A DNA stretch of 64,000 nucleotides from Denitratimonas yunnanensis (SeqCode) (GTDB taxonomy: Bacteria > Pseudomonadota > Gammaproteobacteria > Xanthomonadales > Xanthomonadaceae): positions 1 to 64,000 of the forward strand of contig JAPMLR010000007.1 in assembly GCA_026410415.1 (NCBI GenBank). The letters run 5' to 3'. A model generated the notes under the pieces. It worked only from the letters and a program-made list of their open reading frames with translations, searched no databases and had not been told where the DNA came from. The first letter of the stretch is position 1. Every line of letters starts with the position of its first letter. The position numbers were made by a program, and so were the translations under genes. Positions 1 to 7,391 of the stretch are shown here, piece after piece.

Positions 1-10
1 TCATCGCCAT
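1..10 (-). CDS. start of a leftward gene cut by the window edge
   Basis: On the minus strand an ATG at position 10 is preceded by a strong purine-rich ribosome-binding site (GGAGGAGG, about 6 nt before the ATG). Only the first three codons (Met-Ala-Met) are in the window, so the product cannot be named. It would lie in the same direction as the exonuclease ending at 125, after a gap of 114 bp that contains a palindrome, so it may be a separate transcription unit. The call rests only on the ribosome-binding site and start codon. Confidence 0.35.
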
Positions 11-93
11 GATCGTCCTCCTCCTCGGAACATGGCATCACCTTGCACTCAGCCCATCTCATATCCTGCGACGGCTGGCTGAGGTTCGACGCT

Positions 94-110
94 AATCAGG
101 ATTCCTGATT
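94..110. repeat. short perfect palindrome between two leftward genes
   Basis: AATCAGGA and its exact reverse complement TCCTGATT are separated by one base. It lies just after the stop codon of the exonuclease gene and about 85 bp before the next leftward start. It could be an operator for the edge gene or a weak transcription end point. There is no T-run, so a terminator is not strongly supported. Confidence 0.35.
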
Positions 111-124
111 GGCAGGCGAAAAAC

Positions 125-628
125 TCACGGTGCAGGTCCGCAAGGCGTATGAGTCACATGGCGGAAAGCCCGTGTATCGTCCAGGGCATTGTGCCGGCGG
201 CGAGCAGGGTTTTCATCGAACCAGTGCTGAAAAGCAGGAAGCGTGCCATTTTCTACAGATAGCGGGCGCAGTACACAGCGGGCTTCAATATCGGCAGGCG
301 CCCAGCCGCCTTTGCGCAAGAGTTGTCGCACCATTTCAATGTCAGCCTCGTCATCGACGATCAGTCGGCACGAGCGCACCGATGAGGCCGAGACTGCCGA
401 TAGCCAATCGCAAAATCGCAAGGCCAGCACGCCCAAGGATTCATTCGCGTCCGCTGGATACAGGTCCAGCCAAGGCAGCACCTGTTCTCTGACAAATCCA
501 GTGCATGCGCTACGGGGGAAGTCACAGACAATTCCGTAGAAGCTGCGCTCATAATCCGTCACCGCGCCAATCGAAATCAGACGGGGATCAGCCAGTGAGG
601 TGAGCTCGGTATCAATATAAATGTTCAT
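125..628 (-). CDS. DEDDh-type 3'-5' exonuclease-like protein
   Basis: A 167-residue protein that looks like a single-domain 3'-5' exonuclease of the DnaQ/RNase H-like fold. The N-terminus carries the first acidic pair as IDTE (Asp6, Glu8), a central acidic segment VDDEADI may supply the middle Asp, and the C-terminal HNALDDTRA matches the His-x4-Asp motif of DEDDh enzymes. The family removes nucleotides from RNA or DNA 3' ends with two metal ions; whether the substrate here is RNA or DNA cannot be told. The start is the ATG at 628, directly adjoining the stop codon of the 80-residue gene (TGAATG), which implies translational coupling. It is the last gene of a three-gene leftward unit led by a beta-CASP nuclease, so a role in nucleic-acid turnover with that enzyme is a reasonable inference. 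Confidence 0.75.
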   Translation of the reverse strand: MNIYIDTELTSLADPRLISIGAVTDYERSFYGIVCDFPRSACTGFVREQVLPWLDLYPADANESLGVLALRFCDWLSAVSASSVRSCRLIVDDEADIEMVRQLLRKGGWAPADIEARCVLRPLSVENGTLPAFQHWFDENPARRRHNALDDTRAFRHVTHTPCGPAP

Positions 629-871
629 TCAACAATCACCAGGCCTGTGCAGGCCGCCATGCCCATGACGTTGCATGTCTCGGGAAAAACCGCTGAAGTC
701 GAGCTTGTTTGGCACGTCCGTTGCCGTCAGGCGCTTGAACCAGTCCGCGCAATCATCGAGCCAGGACTCGGCAGCGCAAAGTTGCTTGTTCAGCCATGCC
801 AGCCGTGGCTGCATGTCCGGTGTGAGATCGACGGATCGGCCCTTCCAGCGCTCTGGAATCACGACCTCCAT
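629..871 (-). CDS. 80-residue protein of unknown function between two nuclease genes
   Basis: I do not recognise this family. The protein is 80 residues, soluble, without signal peptide or membrane segment, and moderately rich in Trp, Asp and Cys (for example AAESWLDDCADWF). The ATG at 871 lies inside the 3' end of the beta-CASP nuclease gene (13-bp overlap) and the stop codon touches the start of the exonuclease gene. That packing is the best evidence that it is real and made together with both enzymes. It could be an adaptor, inhibitor or substrate-recognition factor, but this is only inference from position. Confidence 0.6.
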   Translation of the reverse strand: MEVVIPERWKGRSVDLTPDMQPRLAWLNKQLCAAESWLDDCADWFKRLTATDVPNKLDFSGFSRDMQRHGHGGLHRPGDC

Positions 872-2139
872 GACGTACTTTCCCTATTTCCTGCCGGCCA
901 CCATTCCCCGTCGTCGCGCCGATCCACATTGGCGAACAGTTCGTCGAAGCGGTCACCGTGGAATGAGTGGATCGGTACCAGCTTTTTCGGAGCCAGTGCG
1001 GCGGCGAAACGTCGCAGATCGGGCACGCTGGCGTGGCCGGAGGTGTGGATGTAGCGCGTCGGGATGGCATTTTTCGATAGCCAGTCGCGGACGGGCTGGT
1101 TGGCGTCGTCCTCCAGATAACCAAGCCAGTTCGAATAGACGAGCTGTGCGCCCGCAAGCGGCGCTTTCGCGATCAATTCCTTCAGCAGGCCTGGTCGGAA
1201 CAGCAGAATATCGGCAGCAGGGTCGAGCTGCTCCAGATACACGCGGCTGGGCTTGAATGGTTCCAGCTTGTCGAACGCTTTGTCGCGAGCGATCTTGCGG
1301 CGCATCCATTCGGGAACGTACACGCCGATATTCGGCCAATCTGGCTGCGGTAGATTCGGATTCTCCGTAGCCGCCAGCATCTCGGCAGTGAAGGCATCCA
1401 GCACCAGCCGCTTGCCGCTGCGCTTGGCGGCGCGGTACAGGGTGATGATGCGGTCGATGTTCTGGGTGGATGTCCACACCAGGCGAAGTCCCTCGGCGCT
1501 GTTGAAAGCATCGACGCACTCGCACTCCAGTTTTGCTTCGGTGGGGAATGACTCCCCTTCGCCATCACGCCCGATGACCGTGCCTTCCATCATCAGCACG
1601 TCGATATCACGCGGCGGATTGGCTAGAAGGCGCTCGAACAGCTTGGCCTTGCGCCCGTGGCCCCGGAAATCGCCGCTGTAGAACAGTCGCTGACCATCGG
1701 CCTCGATCAGCAAGGCATAGGCGTCATAAGCGGAGTGATCGACAAGCAGCGGCGTGATGGTGAACGGGCCGAGCGTGACGGGTTGGCCGGATTGCCAGTG
1801 GATCAGCGGGCGGCCTTCGAGCTTCGGGCGATCCAGCCATTCGGCAGCACGATCCAGAATCCGCTGCCCGGCGGCACCGATGCCGATGGGAATGGTCGGG
1901 TGGATGTCATGCACGAGACCGACGTGATCCTGATGCGGGTGGGAAATCAGCACGCCGAGCAGATCGTCGCCGGCATCGTGCAGGCCGGGCACATTCGGCA
2001 TCAGGGTGTGCAGCGCATCCGTATCGGCATCCAGTGGCAGGCCAAGATCGAGCACGATGCGGCCCGGGGCGGATTCGGCAGCAACTTCGATGCAGGTGCC
2101 GCCAATCTGACGGGTGCCACGGTGGATACGGATTTTCAT
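859..2139 (-). CDS. beta-CASP metallo-beta-lactamase-fold nuclease (RNase J-like)
   Basis: A 426-residue enzyme of the metallo-beta-lactamase superfamily with a beta-CASP insertion, the group that includes RNase J and archaeal CPSF-like nucleases. Visible motifs are HPHQDHVG (metal-binding HxHxDH), YSGDFRGHGRK (metal-ligand Asp of the fold), HTSGHAS (beta-CASP His region) and PIHSFHGDRF near the C-terminus. Family members cut RNA endonucleolytically or degrade it 5' to 3'. The ATG at 2139 was chosen because conserved sequence begins there (MKIRIHRGTRQIGG) and a GGAG lies 12 nt upstream; the frame is open further but without conserved sequence. It heads a three-gene leftward unit with the 80-residue protein and the DEDDh exonuclease, and a perfect palindrome lies 70 bp upstream. 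Gammaproteobacteria usually rely on RNase E, so this is probably accessory rather than a housekeeping RNase. Confidence 0.85.
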   Translation of the reverse strand: MKIRIHRGTRQIGGTCIEVAAESAPGRIVLDLGLPLDADTDALHTLMPNVPGLHDAGDDLLGVLISHPHQDHVGLVHDIHPTIPIGIGAAGQRILDRAAEWLDRPKLEGRPLIHWQSGQPVTLGPFTITPLLVDHSAYDAYALLIEADGQRLFYSGDFRGHGRKAKLFERLLANPPRDIDVLMMEGTVIGRDGEGESFPTEAKLECECVDAFNSAEGLRLVWTSTQNIDRIITLYRAAKRSGKRLVLDAFTAEMLAATENPNLPQPDWPNIGVYVPEWMRRKIARDKAFDKLEPFKPSRVYLEQLDPAADILLFRPGLLKELIAKAPLAGAQLVYSNWLGYLEDDANQPVRDWLSKNAIPTRYIHTSGHASVPDLRRFAAALAPKKLVPIHSFHGDRFDELFANVDRRDDGEWWPAGNRESTSWRS

Positions 2140-2208
2140 GCGTTCAACGATCTCCGAATGGGATGCCTGATCCAGCGTGGATCGGGCTGGATACCATTTA
2201 CACATGCA

Positions 2209-2231
2209 TATGCGACATATGTTGTCGCATA
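2209..2231. promoter_or_regulatory. operator upstream of the nuclease operon (WYL-type site 1)
   Basis: TATGCGACA and its exact reverse complement TGTCGCATA are separated by 5 bp. The site is 70 bp upstream of the beta-CASP start codon, where a promoter is expected. Nearly the same palindrome (ATACGACA, 5-bp spacer, TGTCGCAT) stands upstream of the WYL regulator at 3656-3676. The shared sequence and spacing argue for one DNA-binding protein acting at both places, most simply the WYL protein. Confidence 0.7.
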
Positions 2232-2299
2232 AGAACAGAGCGGGTGATTCCGTGGCGCGACGCAGACGGTTTTCCAACTGCGCCAGATACAACAAGGGC

Positions 2300-2570
2300 G
2301 CTCCTGATTGGCCGCATCGCTCAGCTGCAAGGAACCTCTCTCCCACCGGAATGAGCAGGGCTTTCGAACTGCAACGCTGGGAACCTGCGAACGCCAGCGC
2401 GCCTGCATGCGCGCTGGATGGGGTACGGGTTGGGGCGAGGGTTCGTACAGCGCATTTATGGATAAACCCGCAAAACCTCATATCGGCCAAACCCCCATCC
2501 GGCCCTGTGGGCCACCTTCTCCCGAGGGGAGAAGGGAAAGCGCGGCTGAGCGATGCGGCCAATCAGGAGC
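2300..2570. mobile_element. 271-bp element with 26-bp perfect terminal inverted repeats (MITE-like)
   Basis: Positions 2300-2325 (begins GCTCCTGATTGGCC) and 2545-2570 are perfect reverse complements over 26 bp, enclosing 219 bp without a convincing gene. The inside contains a GC-rich stretch and a CTTCTCCC/GGGAGAAG hairpin near 2516-2536, which may serve as the transcription end for the WYL gene (stop at 2612). Size and terminal repeats suit a non-autonomous transposon or a large dispersed repeat. No target-site duplication was established. Together with operator site 1 it accounts for most of the 472-bp gap between the nuclease and WYL genes. Confidence 0.5.
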
Positions 2571-2611
2571 ACACTTCGCCCTGCAATCAAACGAGCCGGA
2601 TTCGGTCGCCT

Positions 2612-3607
2612 TCAGGCCACCGGCGTCTTGCGGTGTTCGATCAGTTCGGCGCCGAAGGATTGCAGCCAGCGCGTCAGTTGTTCGGTATCAGGCAGCGTAG
2701 CGGTGAGCTGGTATGCGCGGCGGCCGTCCGCCAATGTCACCGGCTCGATCTGCTGGTCGTGCGAGATGCGGTGTTCGGTCAGGGTGTGGCCGCGCGGATG
2801 GGCGATCGTTGCTTCCAGCCGGATGTTGCCGCCGCTGGCAATCGAGATGCCGCCATCGCGGATGAACTGTTCGATGTCGAAATTCGACAGATCGCGCGCG
2901 GGCTGTTCGAGAACGGCGGCATCGATGAGCCGGTGCAGCGCCAGCGGGCGCGGATCCTCATGATCCTGTACCAGCGCAACCAGATAGATGATGCCTTCAC
3001 GCGCGATCAGACCCTGCGGGTGCAGCACATGGGCGTTGACCGCATCACTCGCGTAGGGCCGGTATCCGACCTGAAGCTGGCGGCGCCGCAGCAGGGCGTC
3101 GAATATCGTGCGCTGGATTGCAGCATCGATATCCGGCGGGATCATCGGCAGCCAACGGCTGGTGACGGCGATGCGCTGGGGCCAGCGCCGCAGGCCGGAT
3201 TCGGGTTGCCGCTCCAGTACCTTGCGGGCCTCTTCGAACCGGGGTTGCAGGTCTTCCAGCACCTGCGGCGGCAACAGGTGCTGGGTGTGCTTCTGCAGGA
3301 TCAGCAGAGTCAGCGCCACCGAAGGCTCCATGAAAGGCAAGGAGATATCGGCCGCACCGGGCGCCCAGCGCCAGCCGGCCGGCTTGGTGCCGTCGGTTTC
3401 GATCGGAAAATGCGCCATCAGCTTTTCCAGATCGCGTTGCACCGTGCGCAGCGTGGTGTGGTGGCCTAGATCAGCCAATTCGCGATGGAACTGGCGCACC
3501 GGCTTGCGGCCTTGGCGCGGTACCAGCCGCAACAACTGGACCAGGCGCAGGCTGGTATCGATCGATGTGTGGCGGGCCGGGGTTGGTGGAACGGATGGGT
3601 TTTGCAT
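2612..3607 (-). CDS. WYL-domain helix-turn-helix transcriptional regulator
   Basis: A 331-residue regulator with an N-terminal winged helix (about residues 15-80: SLRLVQLLRLVP, then HHTTLRTVQRDLEKL, typical of WYL regulators) followed by a WYL ligand-sensing region (around RQLQVGYRPYASD and HPQGLIAREGIIYLVAL) and a C-terminal WCX-type extension. WYL proteins sense nucleic acid or nucleotide ligands and often control DNA-damage or phage-defence genes. The start at 3607 was chosen over a frame open to 3727 because family similarity begins shortly after MQNPSVPP, and because the palindromic operator at 3656-3676 should lie outside the gene. It runs in the same direction as the nuclease operon but is separated from it by 472 bp, and both carry the same operator. 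Confidence 0.85.
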   Translation of the reverse strand: MQNPSVPPTPARHTSIDTSLRLVQLLRLVPRQGRKPVRQFHRELADLGHHTTLRTVQRDLEKLMAHFPIETDGTKPAGWRWAPGAADISLPFMEPSVALTLLILQKHTQHLLPPQVLEDLQPRFEEARKVLERQPESGLRRWPQRIAVTSRWLPMIPPDIDAAIQRTIFDALLRRRQLQVGYRPYASDAVNAHVLHPQGLIAREGIIYLVALVQDHEDPRPLALHRLIDAAVLEQPARDLSNFDIEQFIRDGGISIASGGNIRLEATIAHPRGHTLTEHRISHDQQIEPVTLADGRRAYQLTATLPDTEQLTRWLQSFGAELIEHRKTPVA

Positions 3608-3655
3608 CGGAGCAAACGCCTGTGCGGATCGGGGGTGCTCCAGCCTGCCAACCCG

Positions 3656-3676
3656 ATACGACAGGATTTGTCGCAT
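3656..3676. promoter_or_regulatory. operator upstream of the WYL regulator (WYL-type site 2)
   Basis: ATACGACA and TGTCGCAT arms (one mismatch) with a 5-bp spacer, centred about 59 bp upstream of the WYL start codon. It matches the palindrome at 2209-2231 (common pattern ATRCGACA-N5-TGTCGCAT), suggesting that the regulator controls itself and the nuclease operon. Confidence 0.65.
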
Positions 3677-3780
3677 GCAGATTGAGAAGCTTGTGGGGGC
3701 GGTGATGCCACCGCCCGGGCTGCCCAAGTCGCTGGAACGGAATGGCGCCGTTAGTGCGACATCAGGCGTGCCGATCAGCC

Positions 3781-3812
3781 GCCCGGCTCCTTCGCGAATG
3801 GAGGAGCCGGGC
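3781..3812. terminator. GC-rich hairpin downstream of fumC
   Basis: GCCCGGCTCC and GGAGCCGGGC form a perfect 10-bp stem with a 12-base loop, about 40 bp after the fumC stop codon on the minus strand. It lacks a T-run, so it may end transcription weakly or simply protect the transcript 3' end. Confidence 0.4.
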
Positions 3813-3853
3813 GCAGCCTTGCATATCAGCGACGCGGGTGAAACTTCCGCACG

Positions 3854-5263
3854 TCAACCACCCCCACTCGCTTCCCCATGAATCCCACCCTTGGCCAGTT
3901 TCGCCGGATCAAGCAGTTTCTTCAGTTGCTTGTCGGACAAACCGGTGGTTTCGCGTGCGACATCGAGAATCGGGCGGCCTTCCTTGTAGGCCTGTTTGGC
4001 GGTGGCGGCGCCTTTTTCGTAGCCGATGACCGGGTTCAGCGCGGTAACGAGGATCGGGTTGCGGGCCACGGCTTCGGCGACGTGGTCTTCGCGCACGGTG
4101 AAGCCGGCGATGGCGGCATCGGCCAGTTGCACGCTGGCGGTGGCGAGCAGTTCGATGGATTGCAGCAAGTTGTAGGCGACCATCGGCAGCATCACGTTGA
4201 GCTGGAAGTTGCCGCTCTGGCCGGCGACGGTGATCGCGGTGTGGTTGCCCATGACCTGGGCGCAGACCATGCACACCGCTTCGGGAATCACCGGGTTGAC
4301 CTTGCCGGGCATGATCGAGGAGCCGGGTTGCAGCGCCGGCAGTTCGATTTCGCCCAGGCCGGCGAGCGGGCCGGAGTTCATCCAGCGCAGGTCGTTGGCG
4401 ATCTTCATCAGCGACACGGCCCAGGTGTTGAGCTGGCCGGACAGTTCCACTGCGGCGTCCTGCGAGGCGATGCCTTCGAACAGGTTGGGCGCGGTTTCAA
4501 AGCGCAGGCCGGTGAGTTTGGTGAGTTCTTCGGCAAAACGCTTGCCGAAACGCGGATCGGCATTGATGCCGGTGCCCACGGCGGTGCCGCCCTGCGGCAG
4601 GCGGCGGATGCGTTTGCCGGTATCGGTGAGGCGCGATTCGGCCGAACGGATTTGCGCCGCCCAGGCCGCCAGCTCCTGCCCGAAGGTGATCGGCATGGCG
4701 TCCATCAGATGGGTGCGGCCGGTCTTGACCACCTTCGTCAGCTCCTTGGCGCGCGTTTCGATGGTCTTGCGCAGGTGCGCCAGCGCGGGCAGCAGTTTGG
4801 CGTTGACTTCAACCCAGGCGGACACCTGGATCGTGGTCGGAATCACGTCATTGGAGCTTTGGCCCATGTTGACGTGGTCGTTCGGATGCACCTGCGCCTT
4901 GCCTTCGGCGTTGGCCAGATGCGCGATGACCTCGTTCGCGTTCATGTTGGTCGAGGTGCCCGAGCCGGTCTGGAACACGTCGATCGGGAACTGCGCATCG
5001 ACCTTGCCCCTGGCCACCTGCGTGGCGGCCGCGACGATGGCCTTGGCGCGTGCCGCATCCAGATGCCCGAGGCCGTGGTTGGCGCGTGCGGCGGCGGCCT
5101 TCACCTGACCCAGTGCGTGGATGAAGGCCGGCGGCATGGTCAGACCGGAAATCGGAAAGTTCTGCATCGCGCGCTGGGTCTGCGCGCCGTAGAGCGCGTC
5201 GGCCGGCACTTTCAGTTCGCCCATGCTGTCGCGTTCGGTACGGACCTTGGGGGGGTGTTTCAT
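3854..5263 (-). CDS. fumC: fumarate hydratase, class II
   Basis: A 469-residue class II fumarase, which interconverts fumarate and L-malate in the TCA cycle as a cytosolic homotetramer without an iron-sulfur cluster. Seen in the sequence: GQSSNDVIPT, the TGRTHLMDAMP segment, and the superfamily signature GSSIMPGKVNPV with the mobile catalytic serine loop. Length matches the family (about 460-470). The start is the ATG at 5263 with GGAG seven bases upstream; the frame is open for 170 more codons but that part has no conserved sequence. It stands alone, leftward, with a hairpin after it. An oxygen-stable fumarase suits an organism that moves between aerobic and anaerobic life. Confidence 0.96.
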   Translation of the reverse strand: MKHPPKVRTERDSMGELKVPADALYGAQTQRAMQNFPISGLTMPPAFIHALGQVKAAAARANHGLGHLDAARAKAIVAAATQVARGKVDAQFPIDVFQTGSGTSTNMNANEVIAHLANAEGKAQVHPNDHVNMGQSSNDVIPTTIQVSAWVEVNAKLLPALAHLRKTIETRAKELTKVVKTGRTHLMDAMPITFGQELAAWAAQIRSAESRLTDTGKRIRRLPQGGTAVGTGINADPRFGKRFAEELTKLTGLRFETAPNLFEGIASQDAAVELSGQLNTWAVSLMKIANDLRWMNSGPLAGLGEIELPALQPGSSIMPGKVNPVIPEAVCMVCAQVMGNHTAITVAGQSGNFQLNVMLPMVAYNLLQSIELLATASVQLADAAIAGFTVREDHVAEAVARNPILVTALNPVIGYEKGAATAKQAYKEGRPILDVARETTGLSDKQLKKLLDPAKLAKGGIHGEASGGG

Positions 5264-5382
5264 GGCGATACTCCTGGTTCGGCCTGGGCGTTTCCGCTCG
5301 GGCATTCGGCGCGGCGGGTGCCAGCCAGATTGCACCGCGGCAGCGTAACCGCGAATGCCGTCGCCACGACGTGTCGCTGGAA

Positions 5383-6276
5383 TCAGGGCGATTCGTCGTC
5401 CTCTGCTGCTTCTGCCGCGGGTTCTGCCGCCGGTTCGGGGACGGGCAGGTTCGGGTTTCGGCGATATCCGTGGAAGCCGCTCAGGATCTTTTCGTGGCCG
5501 GCGTACTCGGCGGCCGTGGCCGGTTCGAAACGGGTGGCACCCAGTTCGGCAAGAACGTCGTACAGATCGGGTTGTTCGTGCAGGGATTCGAGTGCACTGG
5601 CGATGGCGGCCACGTCTTCGGCCGGAATCGACGGCGAGGCGGTGAAGGCGCGTCCCGGCAACGGCTTGGTGCGCGCGAGTGTGGGCAGGTTGTAGAACTC
5701 CTCGGCCAGATGGCCGGGCACCATGGCGCCATCGACTTCGCCGGCGAAAAGCATCTGTACGCCGTCGCGCCATGAGCCGGGCTCGGAGCGGATGTCCGGC
5801 TGCGCCACCGGGTTGTCCTCATACATTTCCGCGAGCATCGCGAAGCCCAGGCTTGGCGCAGGCATGCAGGCGGTCGGCCGCCCGATCAGTGCGCGGATGC
5901 CCTGTCCTTCGTACTCCGGCTGCGCAAGCAAGGCGTAGATAGTGGGTTCGGCGGTGCGTGCGATGGGAATGAAGCCGTTGAACTGAATGCGGTAATCCAC
6001 GAAGTGCGCTTCGTCGAAGGCGAAGTCCACCGGAGCGTTGTCGCGCAGGTCGCGCCAGTAGGCGTGGTAGTTGCGTGCCAGGACGAGCTGGAAACGATGG
6101 CCGGTCGTGCGGCTCAGATAGTCGAGCAGCGGCTTGTAGACCTCCTGGGCCTGGTCGGGTGGATAGGAGGGCTCGATGGCCAGGCGGTAGTTCGCCGCTT
6201 CTGCGCTGCCCAGAGGCAGCAGGGCGAGGCACATGCCGTACAGCACGCTCCTCGATGCGATTCCGATGCTTTTCAC
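5383..6276 (-). CDS. PhnD-type periplasmic substrate-binding protein
   Basis: A 297-residue secreted protein of the phosphate/phosphite/phosphonate-binding (PhnD-like, type 2 periplasmic) family. A signal peptide occupies about residues 1-26 (ending GSAEA). The mature part shows the family pattern of a first lobe (EPSYPPDQAQEVYKPLLDYL), then DFAFDEAHFVDYRIQFNG and GSWRDGVQMLFAGEVDGAMV. The tail is rich in Pro, Ala and Glu. The start is a GTG at 6276 with AGGAGG six bases upstream. No permease or ATPase gene adjoins it, so it may work as an orphan sensor or with a transporter elsewhere. PhnD-like proteins also serve as sensing domains, so the ligand is uncertain. Confidence 0.75.
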   Translation of the reverse strand: MKSIGIASRSVLYGMCLALLPLGSAEAANYRLAIEPSYPPDQAQEVYKPLLDYLSRTTGHRFQLVLARNYHAYWRDLRDNAPVDFAFDEAHFVDYRIQFNGFIPIARTAEPTIYALLAQPEYEGQGIRALIGRPTACMPAPSLGFAMLAEMYEDNPVAQPDIRSEPGSWRDGVQMLFAGEVDGAMVPGHLAEEFYNLPTLARTKPLPGRAFTASPSIPAEDVAAIASALESLHEQPDLYDVLAELGATRFEPATAAEYAGHEKILSGFHGYRRNPNLPVPEPAAEPAAEAAEDDESP

Positions 6277-6455
6277 GGCTTCCCTCCTGATTTGTCTGTA
6301 CAGGCCTCCCGTACGGTTGTTTTGTGCATGTGGGTACGTTAGAGGTATCGCAAGTAGACAACGTAAGTACGCGCTTGTGCAAACGATGCGGATTCGTCCT
6401 CTGGCTGGATTCGGTGGCTTGCCGTGGCGCCATGGGCCTTTGGTGATGCCGGCTA

Positions 6456-6484
6456 TTGACAGTCTCGCCAAGGCGCCGTAAATT
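6456..6484 (+). promoter_or_regulatory. sigma-70 promoter of the tRNA pair
   Basis: A consensus -35 TTGACA (6456-6461) and a -10 TAAATT (6479-6484) are spaced exactly 17 bp apart, followed by a GC-rich discriminator (GCGCGG) typical of stable-RNA promoters under stringent control. It lies 40 bp upstream of tRNA-Leu. Confidence 0.8.
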
Positions 6485-6523
6485 GCGCGGCTCGCCCGGT
6501 TCGCCGAGGCGGTTTCACACCTT

Positions 6524-6608
<85 letters not shown>

Positions 6609-6633
6609 GATTTGGCATTCGATGCGCCCTCCC

Positions 6634-6708
6634 GGGCGGTTAGCTCAGCGGTAGAGCACTGCCTTCACACGGCAGGGGTCACAAGTTCGAACCTTGTACC
6701 GCCCACCA
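6634..6708 (+). tRNA. tRNA-Val (anticodon CAC)
   Basis: A 75-nt tRNA with acceptor stem GGGCGGT/ACCGCCC, anticodon stem CTGCC/GGCAG around loop TTCACAC (anticodon CAC, reading GUG), T-loop TTCGAAC and an encoded CCA end. It lies 25 bp after tRNA-Leu and probably shares its transcript. Confidence 0.97.
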
Positions 6709-6724
6709 TCCGCATCATGCAGTC

Positions 6725-6747
6725 ACGGCCCGTTCTCGGGCCGTTTT
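6725..6747 (+). terminator. rho-independent terminator of the tRNA operon
   Basis: ACGGCCCG and CGGGCCGT form a perfect 8-bp stem with a TTCT loop, followed by TTTT. It begins 17 bp after tRNA-Val. Confidence 0.85.
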
Positions 6748-6788
6748 CATTTCTGTTTCCGGCCCGTCTGCGACGGGCCTGGGCCGGA

Positions 6789-7382
6789 TCAGAACGTCAG
6801 CCACCAACATCCGGCATGGCGCACCACACGCAGCGTGGCGGCATCGGGGGCTGCCTCGCTGAGGCCGCCCGCATGGAACGCGGGCAGGCGCACACCGATC
6901 GGGTCTTCCGGCGGCAGGTCGGGATAGGCCTGCGGATCGTGCACGACGAAGGCGGCGTCGGGGTAGATCAGATCGGCCGAGCCATCCGAGTCGGCAGCCA
7001 GGGCTTCGAGCTGGTTCATCACGGTGGTGGCGCTGAACCTCCCCATCCCCGGCCAGTGATAGAGCCCGGCGAGCGCATTGATGTCGCGGTGTTCGAGTGT
7101 GCGGCGCAGGGTGAACAGCAGGGCTTCCGGTGTGCGGGCGCAGTCGGCGTGGACCGGACCATAGGCGCTCAACGGCGATTCGCCGGGCAGGCGCGGAGGC
7201 AGTGCGGGTGCGTTGCCTTCCGGCTCCGATGGGGGGGCGCTGTCGCGGGCATCGAAGTGTTCACAGGGGCGGTCGGTATAAATCGTCGTGCCATCGGCCG
7301 CGATGCAACGGCGCACAGCCGCCTCGGCATCTGCCGATGGCAGGAGGGTCGCAAGCAGCAGGAGGCCGAGGTGCGCGCGCAT
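6789..7382 (-). CDS. secreted DUF4124-domain protein
   Basis: A 197-residue protein with a signal peptide (about residues 1-20, ending SADAEA) followed by a DUF4124-like motif, RCIAADGTTIYTDRPC (roughly residues 24-40), a short domain common in proteobacterial periplasmic proteins. The rest has no recognised fold and ends in GCWWLTF. The function of DUF4124 proteins is unknown; some have been suggested to act at the cell wall. The start codon lies 9 bp after the metF stop, so the two are probably co-transcribed, though no functional link is evident. Confidence 0.7.
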   Translation of the reverse strand: MRAHLGLLLLATLLPSADAEAAVRRCIAADGTTIYTDRPCEHFDARDSAPPSEPEGNAPALPPRLPGESPLSAYGPVHADCARTPEALLFTLRRTLEHRDINALAGLYHWPGMGRFSATTVMNQLEALAADSDGSADLIYPDAAFVVHDPQAYPDLPPEDPIGVRLPAFHAGGLSEAAPDAATLRVVRHAGCWWLTF

Positions 7383-7391
7383 TGCGGCAGC

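Noticed and set aside
3878..5695. A 605-codon frame opposite fumC, and a similar one opposite nirS (31389-33251)
   Set aside because: Mirror images of strongly conserved enzymes; no ribosome-binding site or domain supports them.
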